Positions 10,801 through 22,000 of a stretch of DNA of 64,000 nt are shown here, in pieces. The notes below the pieces were generated by a model. The model did not search any database. It saw only the letters and a program-made list of their open reading frames with translations, and was not told where the DNA came from. Position 1 is the first letter of the stretch. Every line of letters starts with the position of its first letter. Position numbers and translations under genes: made by a program. The stretch comes from Paulinella micropora (Eukaryota; Cercozoa; Imbricatea; Euglyphida), in the NCBI GenBank assembly GCA_009731375.1, contig BJOX01000132.1:363919-427918 (forward strand), given 5' to 3'.

Positions 10801-12329
10801 TCTCTTGTGTTAACGGTACTGCGGCAGGTGCGACAGTAGAGCGGGGGCTGCTGTTCTCCCCCATTGGCCCTTATCCGCCCCCTCCCCTTGCTCGTCTGTT
10901 TCTTTGGTTGTCAGACAAATTTTTTTTTTCCTCTTTTCATATTTTTCATATTTTTCTGACCTTGCGCAAGGTGGCCGAGTCATGGCACGGCAGGACGCCG
11001 TTGGGGTTGTGAGGCCACTTGCCCCCCTAGCACAATGACCACCGCGCCATCCATCCGCCGCAGGGTCGTGCTCGAGCACGGTGCGCAAGATCTGCGGAAG
11101 TATCTGCAGGAATATGAAAAGTGGAAAAGAAAGTTTTCTTCGGAACGCGTCTGCACGCGCAAACAAGGGACGAGAGGAGGGGGAGGATAGCAGGGGGAAC
11201 AGAGGGACGAGAGAGGGGACGGGGATGGAGAGCACAACCCGCCCCTCCCTGTACACGTTCTCAGTGCCAATATTAAAATTTTTTCTTTTAGTAATTTCTT
11301 TTCGCGTGATTTTTCTTGTACACCGGCGAAGCGCGCCCCTGCCTCTTCCCTCTGCAAGATCTGCGGAAATATCTGCAGGAATATGAAAAGTGGAAAAGAA
11401 TTTTTTTGGAACGCGTTTGCACACGCAAACATGGGACGATGAGAGGGGAAAGATAGCAGTGGACAGGGGGAACAGAAGGACGAGAGGGAGCACACCCCGC
11501 CCCCTTCTTCCCCCCTTCCTCTTTCTCCCTCCTTCCCCCTTTCTTTTTCCCCTCCCCGTCTGTTCCCTTTGTTGTCGGACAAAAAATTCTTTTTCCTCTT
11601 TTCATATTTTTCTGACCTTGCGCACGGTGGTCGAGCCATGGCACGGACAGGATACTTTCGGGGTAGTGAGGCCCCTGTCCTCCTGGCACATTGACCACCG
11701 CCCATCCATTCGCCGCAGGTCGTGCTGGAGCACGGTGCTCTGCTCTTAGTTTTCAGTGCCCGAGTATACGACCGTCGAGCTTTAATTCAGCGTAAATTAC
11801 GTTTTCCTGGCGCGGCCTCTGCCCTTTCCCTCTCCCTCTCCCTATTCTCAGTGCCAGGATTGAAATCTTGTCAGTAAAACTTTTTATTAAATTTTTTTTG
11901 TAAATTTTTAGCGCGCCCCTGCCCTACCCTCCCTCTCCCGCTCCCGCTCTCTGCTCAGACGGGGGACTAGACAATTCGTGCTCTCCCCCTCCCTTCCCTC
12001 TGCCTCTTCTTCTCTCCCCTCTACTCCCTCCCCCCTTCTTCCCTCGTCTGTTTTTTTTGTTGTCGGGCAAAACAAATTTTTCTTTTCCTCTTTTCATATT
12101 TCCGCAGGTCTTGCGCACAGTGGCCGAGCTATGGCACGGACAGAACACCGTCGAGCTTTAATTCAGCGTAAATTACATTTTCTTGGCGCGCCCCTGCTCC
12201 TCCTTCCCTGCCTCTCCCGTCTGCAAGGATATGCGGAAATATCTACAGGAATATGAAAAGTGGAAAGCAACCATTTTTTTTTGGAACGCGTTTGCACGCG
12301 CTCTGAGGAGGGACGAGGGGAGGGGGGGA
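10801..12329. repeat. D and E modules alternating, no gene
   Basis: D modules (TTGCGCACGGTGGCCGAG to the cgtgct-gg-agcacg hairpin) lie at about 10960-11085, 11620-11745 and, partial, 12110-12150. E modules (atctgcggaaatatctgcag, then gaatatgaaaagtggaaa) are at about 11088-11185, 11358-11450 and 12225-12320. Usually an E module follows a D module directly or through an A fragment. ORFs of 100-240 codons here are frames of the repeats, since each recurs in many broken contexts. Confidence 0.75.
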
Positions 12330-13090
12330 GGAATAAGCAGAGGACAAAGGTGAGAGGGGCGACGAAGGTGAGAGGGGAAACGAAAGTGAGAGGGGCGACG
12401 AGAGTGAGAGGGAGGGGGAGGACGTCTTCCTCACGGCGGCCCAGCTGAGCGTCTGTGGGGAATTTTCTTTTTGCGCAAGTAGATTTTGGCGCCAAATTGG
12501 CGCTTACGGCTGTTTCCCCGGGAAAGCTAAGACGTACTGCCTGGCTGGAGCGTATCACGCACCTACCTCCGGACGGCACAATTTGGCGCCAAATTTAGCA
12601 GGGGCCGTTCCGGAGGCTAGCAGAGAAATCGGACGTTTTCCCGCGGGGGAGAAACCCGCGGGCCTTTTACTCACACGAAAATGTTTTTCGGCCCTCTCAC
12701 CTTCCCTAGAGGCAGGGAGGTGCAGAGCAAAGGGGAGCGGGGCGACAAAGGTGAGAGGGGCGACAAAGGTGAGCGGGGCGACAAAGGTGAGAGGGGCGAC
12801 GAAGGTGAGAGGGGCGACGAAAGTGAGAGGGGCGACGAAAGTGAGAGGGGCGACGAGAGTGAGAGGGGCGACGAGAGTGAGAGGGAAGGGGAGGACGTCT
12901 TCCTCACGGCGGCCCAGCCGAGCGTCTGTGTGGGATTTTCTTTTTGCGCAAGTAGATTTCGGCGCCAAATTGGCGCTTGCGGCTGTTTCCCCGGGAATGC
13001 TAAGACGTACTGCCCGGCCGGACCGTATCACGCACCCTACCTCCGGACTGCACAATTTGGCGTCAAATTTAGCTGGGGCCGTTCCGGAGG
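12330..13090 (+). repeat. Element F array (two units) with minisatellite
   Basis: Each unit has a run of the 18-bp repeat gtgagaggggcgac(a/g)aag, then gacgtcttcctcacggcggc, ttttggcgccaaattggcgc, tgtttccccgggaaagctaa, an aatttggcgccaaattt palindrome, ttttcccgcggg and a cctagaggcagggaggtgca block leading into the next minisatellite. The first unit starts directly after an E module. Confidence 0.85.
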
Positions 13091-14628
13091 ATCAAGGAGC
13101 AGGGGGGGGGAGGGGGGAGGGGAAGAGCGCAGAAGCTGCAAAAGAAATAAATACATGCAACGCCTCCACTAAACCCCTCACCTCGGTTCATATTTTTCTG
13201 ACCCTGCGCACAGTGGGCGAGCTATGGCACGGACAGAACGCCGTCGGGGTAGTGAGGCTCTTGTCCTCCTAGCACATTGACCACCGCCCATCCATCCATT
13301 CGCCGCAGGGTCGTGCTGGAGCACGGTGCCCCGAGAGTAAGACCGTCGAGCTTTAATTCAGCGTATTCTTTTTCGCACTCTCTTGGCGCGCGAGTAGAGC
13401 ACAGACGGTGCCGGCCAGGGTTCTAACAAAGGCTACCGCAGCGACATGACGTGGGCCGGATGCTGCGGCAGCCTGAGGGTGCCGTTGCAAGTGTCTAGTG
13501 TAAGACTTTGTCGAGTTTTAATTCAGCGTAGACTTTTCTTGCACTTTCTTGGCGCCCTACTCCCCCTGCCCCTTCCCTACCCTTCTTTCTCTCGCTCTCT
13601 TGGTTCTCAGTGCCAAGATTAAAACCTTGTCAGGGATTTTTTTTTGCGTGATTTTTCTCGTATATTCTTAGCGCGCCCCTACCCTCTCCCTTCCCTCTCC
13701 CACTCCCTGTTCTCAGAGGGGGGACTAAGACAATTCGTGCTCTCCCCCTCCCCCCTCTCCTGCCTCTTCTTCTCTCCCCTCTACTCCACCCCCCCCCCCC
13801 CCCCCCCCCGGGGGCCCNNNNNNNNNNACTAAGATGGCATTGACCCCGTGCCGGGGCGCCCCCCCTTTCCCTCTGTATTGAGAAATCCTTTCTGCCACCC
13901 TCCCCTGAGCCCAGGGGGCTCAAGGAGCAAGGGGGGGGGAAGGGGCGCGCTAAGAATGGCGCAGAAGCTACAAACAAAATAAATACATGCAACGCCTCCA
14001 CTAACCCTTTCCCCCTGTGCCGGGCGCCTTTCCCCCTTCCCTCTTACTGACGGAGGGGAAAGATAGATTAAATCCTCCCCGGCCCCTTCTCCTCTTAGTT
14101 TTCAGTGCCAAAATTACAACTTTGTCACGGATTTTTTTAATTTTTTTTTTGTACACCGGCGAAGCGTGCCCCCTTCTTCCCTTCCCCCGTCTGTTCCCTT
14201 TGTTGTCGGGCAAAAAAAATTTCCGCAGATCTTTTCATATTTGTCTGACCTTGCGCACGGTGGCTGAGCTATGGCACGGACAGGATGCCGTCGGGGTAAG
14301 TGAGGGGCTCTTGTCCTCCTAGCACATTGACCACCGCCCATCCATTCGCCGCAGGGTCGTGCTGGAAGCACGGTGCCCCGCTCCTAGTTTTCAGTGCCCA
14401 AGTGTACGACCGTCGAGTTTAATTCAGCGTGGACTTTTCTTGCACTTTCTTGGCGCCTTACTCCCCCTGTCCCTTCCCTTTCCTTCTCCCTCTCTTGGTT
14501 CTCAGTGCCAAGATTAAAACTTTGTCAGTGATTTTTTTTTGCGTGATTTTTCTTGTATACCGGCGAAGCGCGCCCCTACCCTCTCCCTCTCCCTAATCTC
14601 AGATGGGGGACCAAGACAATTCGTGCTC

Positions 14629-14692
<64 letters not shown>

Positions 14693-15189
14693 NNNNNNNN
14701 NNAACTAAGATGGCACTGACCTCGTGCCGGGGCGCCCCCCCCCCCCTCTGTATCCAGAAATCCTTTCTGCCACCCTCCCCTGAGCCCAGGGGAGGGGAAA
14801 GAGAAGGGTGAATGGCGCAGAAGCTACAAACGAAATAAATACATGCAACGCCTCCACTAATCCCCCCGGCCCCTTCCTCTCTCTGTTTTCAGTGCCAAGA
14901 TTACAGCTTTGTCATGGATTTTTTTTGATTTCTTTTACATTTCTTAGCGCGCCCCTGCCCTCCCTCTCGCTCCCTCCCCCCCTTTCTTCCCTCCGTGTTC
15001 CCTTTGCTGTTGGGCACGGTGGCCGAGCTATGGCACGAGCAGGACGCCGTCGGGGGGTAGTGAGGCTTTTGTCCTTCTAGCACATTAACCACCGCCCATC
15101 CATCCGCCGCAGGGTCGTGCTGGAGCATGGTGCCCCTGAGTGTAAGACCGTCAAGCTTTAATTCAGCGTATTCTTTTTCGCACTCTCTT

Positions 15190-15229
<40 letters not shown>

Positions 15230-16040
15230 NNNNNNNNNNNNNNNNNNNNNNNNNNNNNNNNNNNNNNNNNNNNNNNNNNNNNNNNNNNNNNNNNNNNNNN
15301 NNNNNNNNNNNNNNNNNNNNNNNNNNNNNNNNNNNNNNNNNNNNNNNNNNNNNNNNNNNNNNNNNNNNNNNNNNNNNNNNNNNNNNNNNNNNNNNNNNNN
15401 NNNNNNNNNNNNNNNNNNNNNNNNNNNNNNNNNNNNNNNNNNNNNNNNNNNNNNNNNNNNNNNNNNNNNNNNNNNNNNNNNNNNNNNNNNNNNNNNNGGG
15501 GGGGGTGGGAGGCACATTCAGCCCCCTTCTTCCCCCCGTCCTCTTCTTCCCTCCCTTCTTTCCCCCCGCCTGTTCCCTTTGTTGTCGGGCAAAAAAAAAG
15601 TTTTTTTTCTTTTTTCATATTTTTCTGACCTTGCGCACGGTGGCCGAGCCATGGCACAAACAGGACGCCGTCTGGGTAGTGAGGCTTTTGTCCTCCTAGC
15701 ACATTGATCACCGCCCATCCATGCGCCGCAGGGTCGTGCCGGGGCACGTCGAGCAAGATCCGCGGAAATAGGAAAATATGAAAAGTGGAAAAAAAAATCG
15801 GAACGCGTTTACACGCGCAAACAAGGGACAAAGGCAGGGGGGGGGGGTGATAGCAGGGGACAAGGGGAACAGAGGGACAAGGGGCTGTCTGTTTCCTTTG
15901 TTTTCGGGCAAAAAGATTTCCGCAGATCTTTTCATATTCCCGCGGATCTTGCACACGGTGGCCAAGCCATGGCACTGATAGGACGCCGTCGAGCTTTAAT
16001 TTAGCGTAAATTACAATTTTTTAGCGCGGCACCCTCCCCC
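13091..16040. repeat. C, D, A and B modules; poly-C and gaps; no gene
   Basis: C tails are at 13090-13170, 13905-14005 and 14790-14860. D modules are at about 13198-13325, 14245-14375, 15008-15135, 15630-15745 and a short one at 15955. E is at about 15755-15840. A and B modules fill the rest. A GGGTTCTAACAAAGGCTACC-type stretch (13417-13495) introduces another recurrent block. Gaps are 13818-13827, 14693-14702 (after 63 C) and 15230-15497 (after 36 C). Confidence 0.7.
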
Positions 16041-16400
16041 TTTTCACTCCCGCTCCCGTACCCCAACGAGGCCCCCTTCCACACTAGCCAGCCGAAACAG
16101 ACTGCACAAATGTTCATTCGCTTCGTTCAGCAAGGCGCCGGCGGCCTGTACGAGAAAAAAATTAATAAAAATCCCTAACGAAATTTCAATCTTGGCACTG
16201 CAAACTAGTAGAGGAAGAGGCGGGGAGGCTGACACTTGTTGCTCGTTGGGCGGGCATTTGATGGCAAGATGTACATAAATCGTTTGGTCTGTGTGCTTTC
16301 TGTCCGTCATTTTCTTGGTTCTTTAATCTTCCCCCCTCTGTTGCATTTGTTCAGGCATGCAAATGCAAAAAAAGAATACGCTGAATCAAAGCTCGACAAG
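16041..16400. other. Mostly unique intergenic stretch
   Basis: Apart from a reversed B module (about 16140-16200), the sequence is not one of the named repeats. A minus-strand frame through it contains a short natural-looking peptide (LVQAAGALLNEANEHLCSLF). It is joined to repeat sequence and I do not call it a gene. Confidence 0.4.
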
Positions 16401-16747
16401 GTCTTATATGGTCGAACTTTGGGAGTGATATGGCTAACAAAGGCAGTTTCTATAAAGTACTGCCTTTTCCGGCCATACCACCCCCATTGCAGAACAGCAA
16501 AATTTAGCGCCAAATTCGGCTGGGGGCCGCTCCGGTCTCTTTCCGCGGGGTTTTAGCGGTCGTTTTCCCGCGCAAGAAAAACCGCGCGCCAAAATTTTTT
16601 TTGTTGCGCAAATGACAAGTTTTTCATAGTACCCCCCCCCCCTTCGGGGGGAAGAGGGAGCGGCAAGAGAAGGGGGAGGGGGGAGAGAAAGGGGAAGGGG
16701 AAGAGAAGGAGGAAGGGAGGGGGAGGGAGGAGGGGCGTTCCCTGTCT

Positions 16748-16786
<39 letters not shown>

Positions 16787-16890
16787 GCNNNNNNNNNNAA
16801 TTCCTTTGCGAACTGAACTGTTTCTGTTTCCCCGGAAAAACAACCGTAGGCGCCAATTTAGCGCCAAATTCTACTTGCGCGAAAGAAAAT
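16401..16890 (+). repeat. Foldback element P, copy 4
   Basis: It contains gtgatatggctaacaaaggc, the hairpin arm actgccttttccggccatac, ccgcgcgccaaaattttttt and gcgcaaatgacaagtttttc. A G-rich tract, a poly-C run and a gap (16789-16798) follow, then the cctttgcgaactgaactg block and taggcgccaatttagcgcca. It fuses directly to a reversed F element. Confidence 0.7.
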
Positions 16891-17175
16891 CCCACACAGA
16901 CACCCAAACGCCGCCGTGTGGAAGACGTCCTCCCCCTCCCCTCTCCCTTGCGTCGCCCCTCTCCCTTGCGTCGCCCCTCTTACCTTTGTCGTCTTGTTCT
17001 GTCACTCCCCCACCGTCAGGGAAGGGGAGAGGGGGAGGCAAGAGGGCCGAAAACATTTCGTGCGAGTAAAAAAAAAAGGCGTACCGTTTCTCTCCGCAGG
17101 AAAACGTCGGGTTTCTCTGCTAGTCTCCGGAACGGCCGGTTCATTTAGCGCCAAATGGTGCCGTCCGGACAAAAG
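16891..17175 (-). repeat. Element F, reversed copy
   Basis: Read on the minus strand it has the F order: a ttagcgccaaatg site, ccggaggc-like block, gcggagagaaacggtacgcc, the cgaaaatgtttt block, the 18-bp minisatellite (few units) and gacgtcttcc. It ends about 60 bases before the 3' end of the next gene. Confidence 0.7.
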
Positions 17176-17233
17176 TTATTAAACAAAGTATTCAAGAATG
17201 TTTTTTTAATAATTGTTGCTACGAGCAGATCTT

Positions 17234-18157
17234 TTAGGCCATGAACCAACGCAGCACACCGAGGTCAAGCGTGGGCGACATTCTCCAGATATTGTTGTCT
17301 TCGTCCCGAAACGACCTTTGCACAAAGTTGCCCGAACTTAGCCGCTTGTGTGTGACGTTATTGCATGTGACACACAAGCGAACCCGGCCGTCCGTGCCTA
17401 CTTCAAGACTATCTTGTCGTATTGCACTGTTACCGAGATGAAGTGGAAAGAAGGTTCCCGGAGGAAAGGGGTACGTTACAACCTGCGCGGGGCGCCACGC
17501 CAAAGGCAGCTCCAGCAGGGTGCAGAAAGCTCCTATTTTTGTGTAGTTATTATTCTCTTTTGGGAGGTCCTTGACATCCTCGAAACGCAGCAAGTCTTTG
17601 TCAAAGACCACGTGTCCCTCCAACATGCACAGCAACCCCACCCTGCGACAGGCAACCCCTGTGCCGCTGTGCCCCCAGCGGGCGAGCTCGGTTGCTTCGA
17701 TGGGCAGCAGGCGCGGCGTGCTCAACTCCCGAACCACACAGACAAGCCTGGACGTCTCAAAGAGCAGTAACGCCAACTCCTGGTCGCGCCCACCCCCCTG
17801 CCTTGGCAGCAGCTCCAGTTGCAGGCTCGGGGCTAGGATGGCCGACAGGTCGGCGCAGACCCGCAGTACGTTTGAGTCCGTTTCGATCGATCGGTAGGCC
17901 TCTTGCGCATAATCGCACGGATCCACCGCGCTCGGCAGAACAAGGCGGGCCCTGAAGCACCCGGCGCCCAACACGAAGGCGCTGCCGCTCAGCACTGCCG
18001 CGTGGCTCAGCTTCAATCGCAACCAGCCGTCGGCCCCGTGCCTGTCGCGAGTCAAGTCGATCCGAAGTTCTGTGCGCACTTCCGCCCGCCGAGAATTCTT
18101 GCGGGCGGCCCCCTCTGCATTGTTAGCGTCGTCGGTAGTAGATGTTGCACTCCCCAT
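17234..18157 (-). CDS. Hypothetical protein with N-myristoylation motif
   Basis: A protein of 307 residues. The frame extends 29 codons upstream only through a GTG start. The first ATG, at 18157, gives MGSATST, which fits the Met-Gly-x-x-x-Ser/Thr N-myristoylation consensus and supports this start. A polar N-terminus (NNAEGAARKNSRR) precedes a globular body with beta-rich stretches (LRIDLTRDRH, GTGVACRRVGLLCMLEGHVV, VRLCVTCNNVTH). No signal peptide or membrane segment was seen, and no family was recognised. A cytosolic, possibly membrane-associated role follows from the lipidation motif only. It looks intact. Confidence 0.7.
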   Translation of the reverse strand: MGSATSTTDDANNAEGAARKNSRRAEVRTELRIDLTRDRHGADGWLRLKLSHAAVLSGSAFVLGAGCFRARLVLPSAVDPCDYAQEAYRSIETDSNVLRVCADLSAILAPSLQLELLPRQGGGRDQELALLLFETSRLVCVVRELSTPRLLPIEATELARWGHSGTGVACRRVGLLCMLEGHVVFDKDLLRFEDVKDLPKENNNYTKIGAFCTLLELPLAWRPAQVVTYPFPPGTFFPLHLGNSAIRQDSLEVGTDGRVRLCVTCNNVTHKRLSSGNFVQRSFRDEDNNIWRMSPTLDLGVLRWFMA

Positions 18158-18213
18158 CTTTCTGACTATATGCTTTTTCTTCTTGGCCAGCAACAATTTT
18201 TCTTCGGCTGTTT

Positions 18214-18960
18214 CTAGGCGGCCGGTATAGGGGAAGAGAGGCACAAAACAAATTTAAAGGAGAGAGGGGGAAAGGAGAGAAAAGAAGCGCACCAAATCCT
18301 CCCCGTCGAGGGGGGCGGGAGAGGGATGGGGTAGGGGCGCGCTAAGAATGTACAAGAAAAAATTAATAAAAATCCCTGACAAAATTTTAATCTTGGCACT
18401 GAGAACAGAGAGCGGGAGAGGGAAGGGGCAAGGAAGCGGAATGGAAAGGGGGGGAGGGCGCCCGGCATGGAGGAGGGCTTAGTTGAGGCGTTTCATGCAT
18501 TTTTTTGTTGTAGCTTCTGCGCTCTTCTCCTCCCCCCTTGTCATTCCCCTTTTCTTTGAGCCCCCCCCGGGCTCAGGGGACTCAGAGGGAGGGAAGAATA
18601 AAAGGGGGGGGGAGGGGGAGGGCACACTCCACACCCCCGCCCCTGTCTCGACTCCAAACTCTAAGTCATACGACGAGTGACTTATCCAATGAGGCGGCGC
18701 ACTCTCCGGGACAGAAAGGCAAGGCTCTCTCCACAAGCCTTCCTTTAGCTTTCGCTAGTCAAAAGACAGTGAGTGGGAGAGGAAAGGGGAGGAGGAGAGC
18801 ACGAATTGTCTTAGTCCTCCGTCTGAGAACAGGGAGTGGGAGAGGGAAGGGAAAGGGTAGGGGCGCGCGAAGAATGTACAAGAAAGAATTAGTAAAAAAA
18901 TCCCTGACAAAGTTTTAATTTTGGCACTGAGAACCAAGAGACGGAGAGCCAAGGGGCAGG
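18214..18960 (-). repeat. Reversed A, B and C modules, no gene
   Basis: All modules here point opposite to those at 4.6-16 kb. B is at about 18330-18405 and 18860-18950; C, with its hairpin and AGCTTCTGCGC tail, is at about 18490-18580. Spacers are purine-rich. A 70-bp stretch at 18650-18770 (acgacgagtgacttatccaa) recurs at 25848-25925 and 27530-27610, so it is another repeat unit. Confidence 0.7.
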
Positions 18961-18989
18961 GAGAGGGGCGAGCACGATCTGTCTTTGCG

Positions 18990-19027
<38 letters not shown>

Positions 19028-22000
19028 NNNNNNNNNNGGGTGCACATACGGTGCCGGCCGGGGTTTTAATATAGGCTACCGCAGAAACATGACGTGGGCC
19101 GGATGCTGCGGCAGCCTGAGGGTGCCGTTGCAAATGTCAAGTGCAATGCCTTGTCGAGCTTTAATTCAGCGTAAATTACATTTTCTTGGCGCGGCCCCTG
19201 CCCTTTCCCTCTCCCTGTTCTCAGTGCCAGTATTAAAACTTTGTCAGGGATTTCTTTTTAATTTCTTTTGTGTATGTTCTTAGCGCGCCCCTGCCTCTTC
19301 CCTCTGCAAGATCTGCGGAAATATCTGCAGGAATATGAAAAGTGGAAAAGAAATCCTTTTTTGGAACGCGTTTGCTCGCGCAAACAAGGGGACGAGGGGA
19401 GGGGGGGGATAGCAGGGGACAAGGGAGAACAGAGAGACGAGAGGGGGGGAAAGAAAAAAAGCACACCCCGCCCCCTTTTTCTCCCCTTCTTCTTCCTCCC
19501 TCCCCCTTTCTATCCCCCCCTCCCCGTCTGTTCCCTTTGTTGTTGGGCAAAAAAATTTTTTTTTTCCTCTTTTCATATTTTTCTGACCTTGCGCACGGTG
19601 GCCGAGCCATGGCACGGACAGGACGCTGTTGGGGTAGTGAACCCCTTGTCCTGGCACATTGACCACCGCCCATCCATCCGTCGCAGGGTCGTGCCGGAGC
19701 ACGGTGCTCCGCTCCTAGTTTTCAGTGCCCCCCAAGTGTAAGACCGTCGAGCTTTGATTCAACGTATTCTTTTTCGCACTCTCTTGGCGCGCGAGCAGAG
19801 CACAGATGGTGCCGGCTAGGGTTCTAACATAGGCTACCGCAGTAACATGACGTGGGCCGGATGCCGCGGCAGCCTGAGGGTGCTGTTTCAAGTGTCAAGT
19901 TGTAATGCCTTGTCGGGTTTTAATTTAGCGCGCCCCTACCCCTCTTCCTCTCTCCCCTGAGCCAAGTCCCTCCCCCCTTCTTCCCCTCGTCTGTCTTTTT
20001 TGTTGTTGTCGGGCAAAAAAATTTCCGCAGATCTTTTTATATTTCCGCAGGTCTTGCGCACGGTGGCCGAGCTATGGCACGGACAGGACACCGTCGAGCT
20101 TTAATTCAGCGTAAATTACACCGGCGAAGCGCGCCCCTGCTCCTCCTTCTTTGCCTCTCCCCTCTGCAAGGATATGCGGAAATATCTGCGGGAATATGAA
20201 AAGTGGAAAGCAACAATTTTTTTTGGAACGCGTTTGCACGCGCTCTGAGGAGGGACGAGGGGAGGGGGGGGGGGGGAGGAATAAGCAGAGGACAAAGGTG
20301 AGAGGGGCGACGAACGTGAGAGGGGCGACGAGAGTGAGAGGGAGGGGGAGGACGTCTTCCTCACGGCGGCCCAGCCGAGCGTCTGTGGGGAATTTTCTTG
20401 TTGCGCAAGTAGATTTTGGCGCCAAATTGGCCTTACGGCTGTTTCCCCGGGAAAGCTAAGACGTACTGCCTTTTTCACCCTACCTCCGGACGGCACAATG
20501 TGGCGCCAAGTTTAGCAGAGGCCGTTCCAGAGGCTCAATGAGCAGGGGGGAGGGGGAGGGGAAGGGCGCAGAAGCTGCAAAAGAAAAAAATACATGCAAC
20601 GCCTCCACTAAACCCCCCCCCCCCCCCCCCCCTTTTTTTTTCTTCCCCCCCCCCCCCCCCNNNNNNNNNNCCCCGTCGGGGTAGTGAGGCTCTTGTCCTC
20701 CTAGCACATTGACCACCGCCCATCCATTCGCGCAGGGTCGTGCTGGAGCACGGTCCTCCGCTCCTAGTTTTCAGTGCTCAAGTATAGGACCGTCGAGTGG
20801 GCCGGATGCTACAACAACCTGAGGGTGCCGTTGCAAGTGTCAAGTGTAAGACTTTTGTCGAGTTTTAATTCAGCGTAGACTTTTCTTGCACTTTCTTGGC
20901 GCCCTACTCCCCCTGCCCCTTCCCTGCCCTTCTTTCTCTCTCTCTCTCTTGGTTCTTAGTGCCAAGATTAAAACCTTGTCAGGGATTTTTTTTGCGTGAT
21001 TTTTCTTGTATACCGGCAAAGCGCGCCCCTACCCTCTCCTGCCTCTTCTTCTCTCTTTTCTACTCCACCCCCCCCCCNNNNNNNNNNGGGGCAAAACTGA
21101 CAAAACAACTAAGATGGCATTGACCTCGTGCCGGGGCGCCCCCCCCCTCTGTATCGAAAAATCCTTTCTGCCACCCTCCCCTGAGCCCAGGGGGCTCAAG
21201 GAGCAAGGGAGGGGAAGGGGCGCGCTAAGAATGGCGCAGAAGCTACAAACAAAATAAATACATGCAACGCCTCCACTAACCCTTTCCCCCTGTGCCGGGC
21301 GCCTTTCCCCCTTCCCTCTTACTGACGGAGGGGAAAGATAGATTAAATCCTCCCCGGCCCCTTCTCCTCTTAGTTTTCAGTGCCAAAATTACAACTTTGT
21401 CACGGATTTTTTTAATTTTTTTTTTTGTACACCGGCGAAGCGTGCCCCTGCCCTCCCGATTCTCAGACAGTGAGGGGGGACGGAGGGGGGAACACATCCC
21501 GCCCCCTTCTTCCCCCCCTTCTTCTTCCTCCCTCCCCCCCTTTCTTCCCCCCGTGTTCCCTTCGCTGTTGGGCAAAAAAAAAATTCCCGCAGATCTTTTC
21601 ATATTCCCGCGGATCTTGCGCACGGTGGCCGAGCTATGGCACGGGGAGGACGCCGTCGGGGCCGGCCGGGGCCCTTGTCCTCCTAGCACATTGACCACCG
21701 CCCATCCATCCGCCGCAGGGTCGTGCTGGAGCACGGTGCCCCTGAGTGTAAGACCGTCAAGCTTTAATTCAGCGTATTCTTTTTCGCACTCTCTTGGCGC
21801 CCCCCTCCTCCCCCCCTCTCCTCTGTATTCTCAAATTCTTTCTGCCACCCTTCCCCCTTCTCTCTTATCGACGGGGGGATGGGGGGGGGGGGGGGGAAAA
21901 AAAATTTGTTCNNNNNNNNNNGCCCTTTTCTCTCTTAGTTTTCAGTGCCGAAAATTAAAACTTTGTCAAGGATTTCTTTTTTCGCGTGATTTTTTTTACA

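Noticed and set aside
10975-10990. tRNA-like A-box in module D (tggccgag) suggesting a tRNA-derived SINE
   Set aside because: No B-box or cloverleaf could be found downstream, so the match is too weak.
10810-11705. ORFs of about 230-240 codons on the minus strand
   Set aside because: They consist of D and E modules and C/T-rich spacers that recur in many combinations, with no conserved protein outside the repeats.
12681-13172. Collagen-like Gly-x-y ORF (GDKGER repeats)
   Set aside because: It is the F minisatellite read in one frame. The same array is in other frames elsewhere, and each is followed by the non-coding F body with stops.
17234-18157. Sliding-clamp (PCNA-like) resemblance in the myristoylated protein
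   Set aside because: Only vague similarity of short beta segments; no diagnostic motif or loop could be placed.
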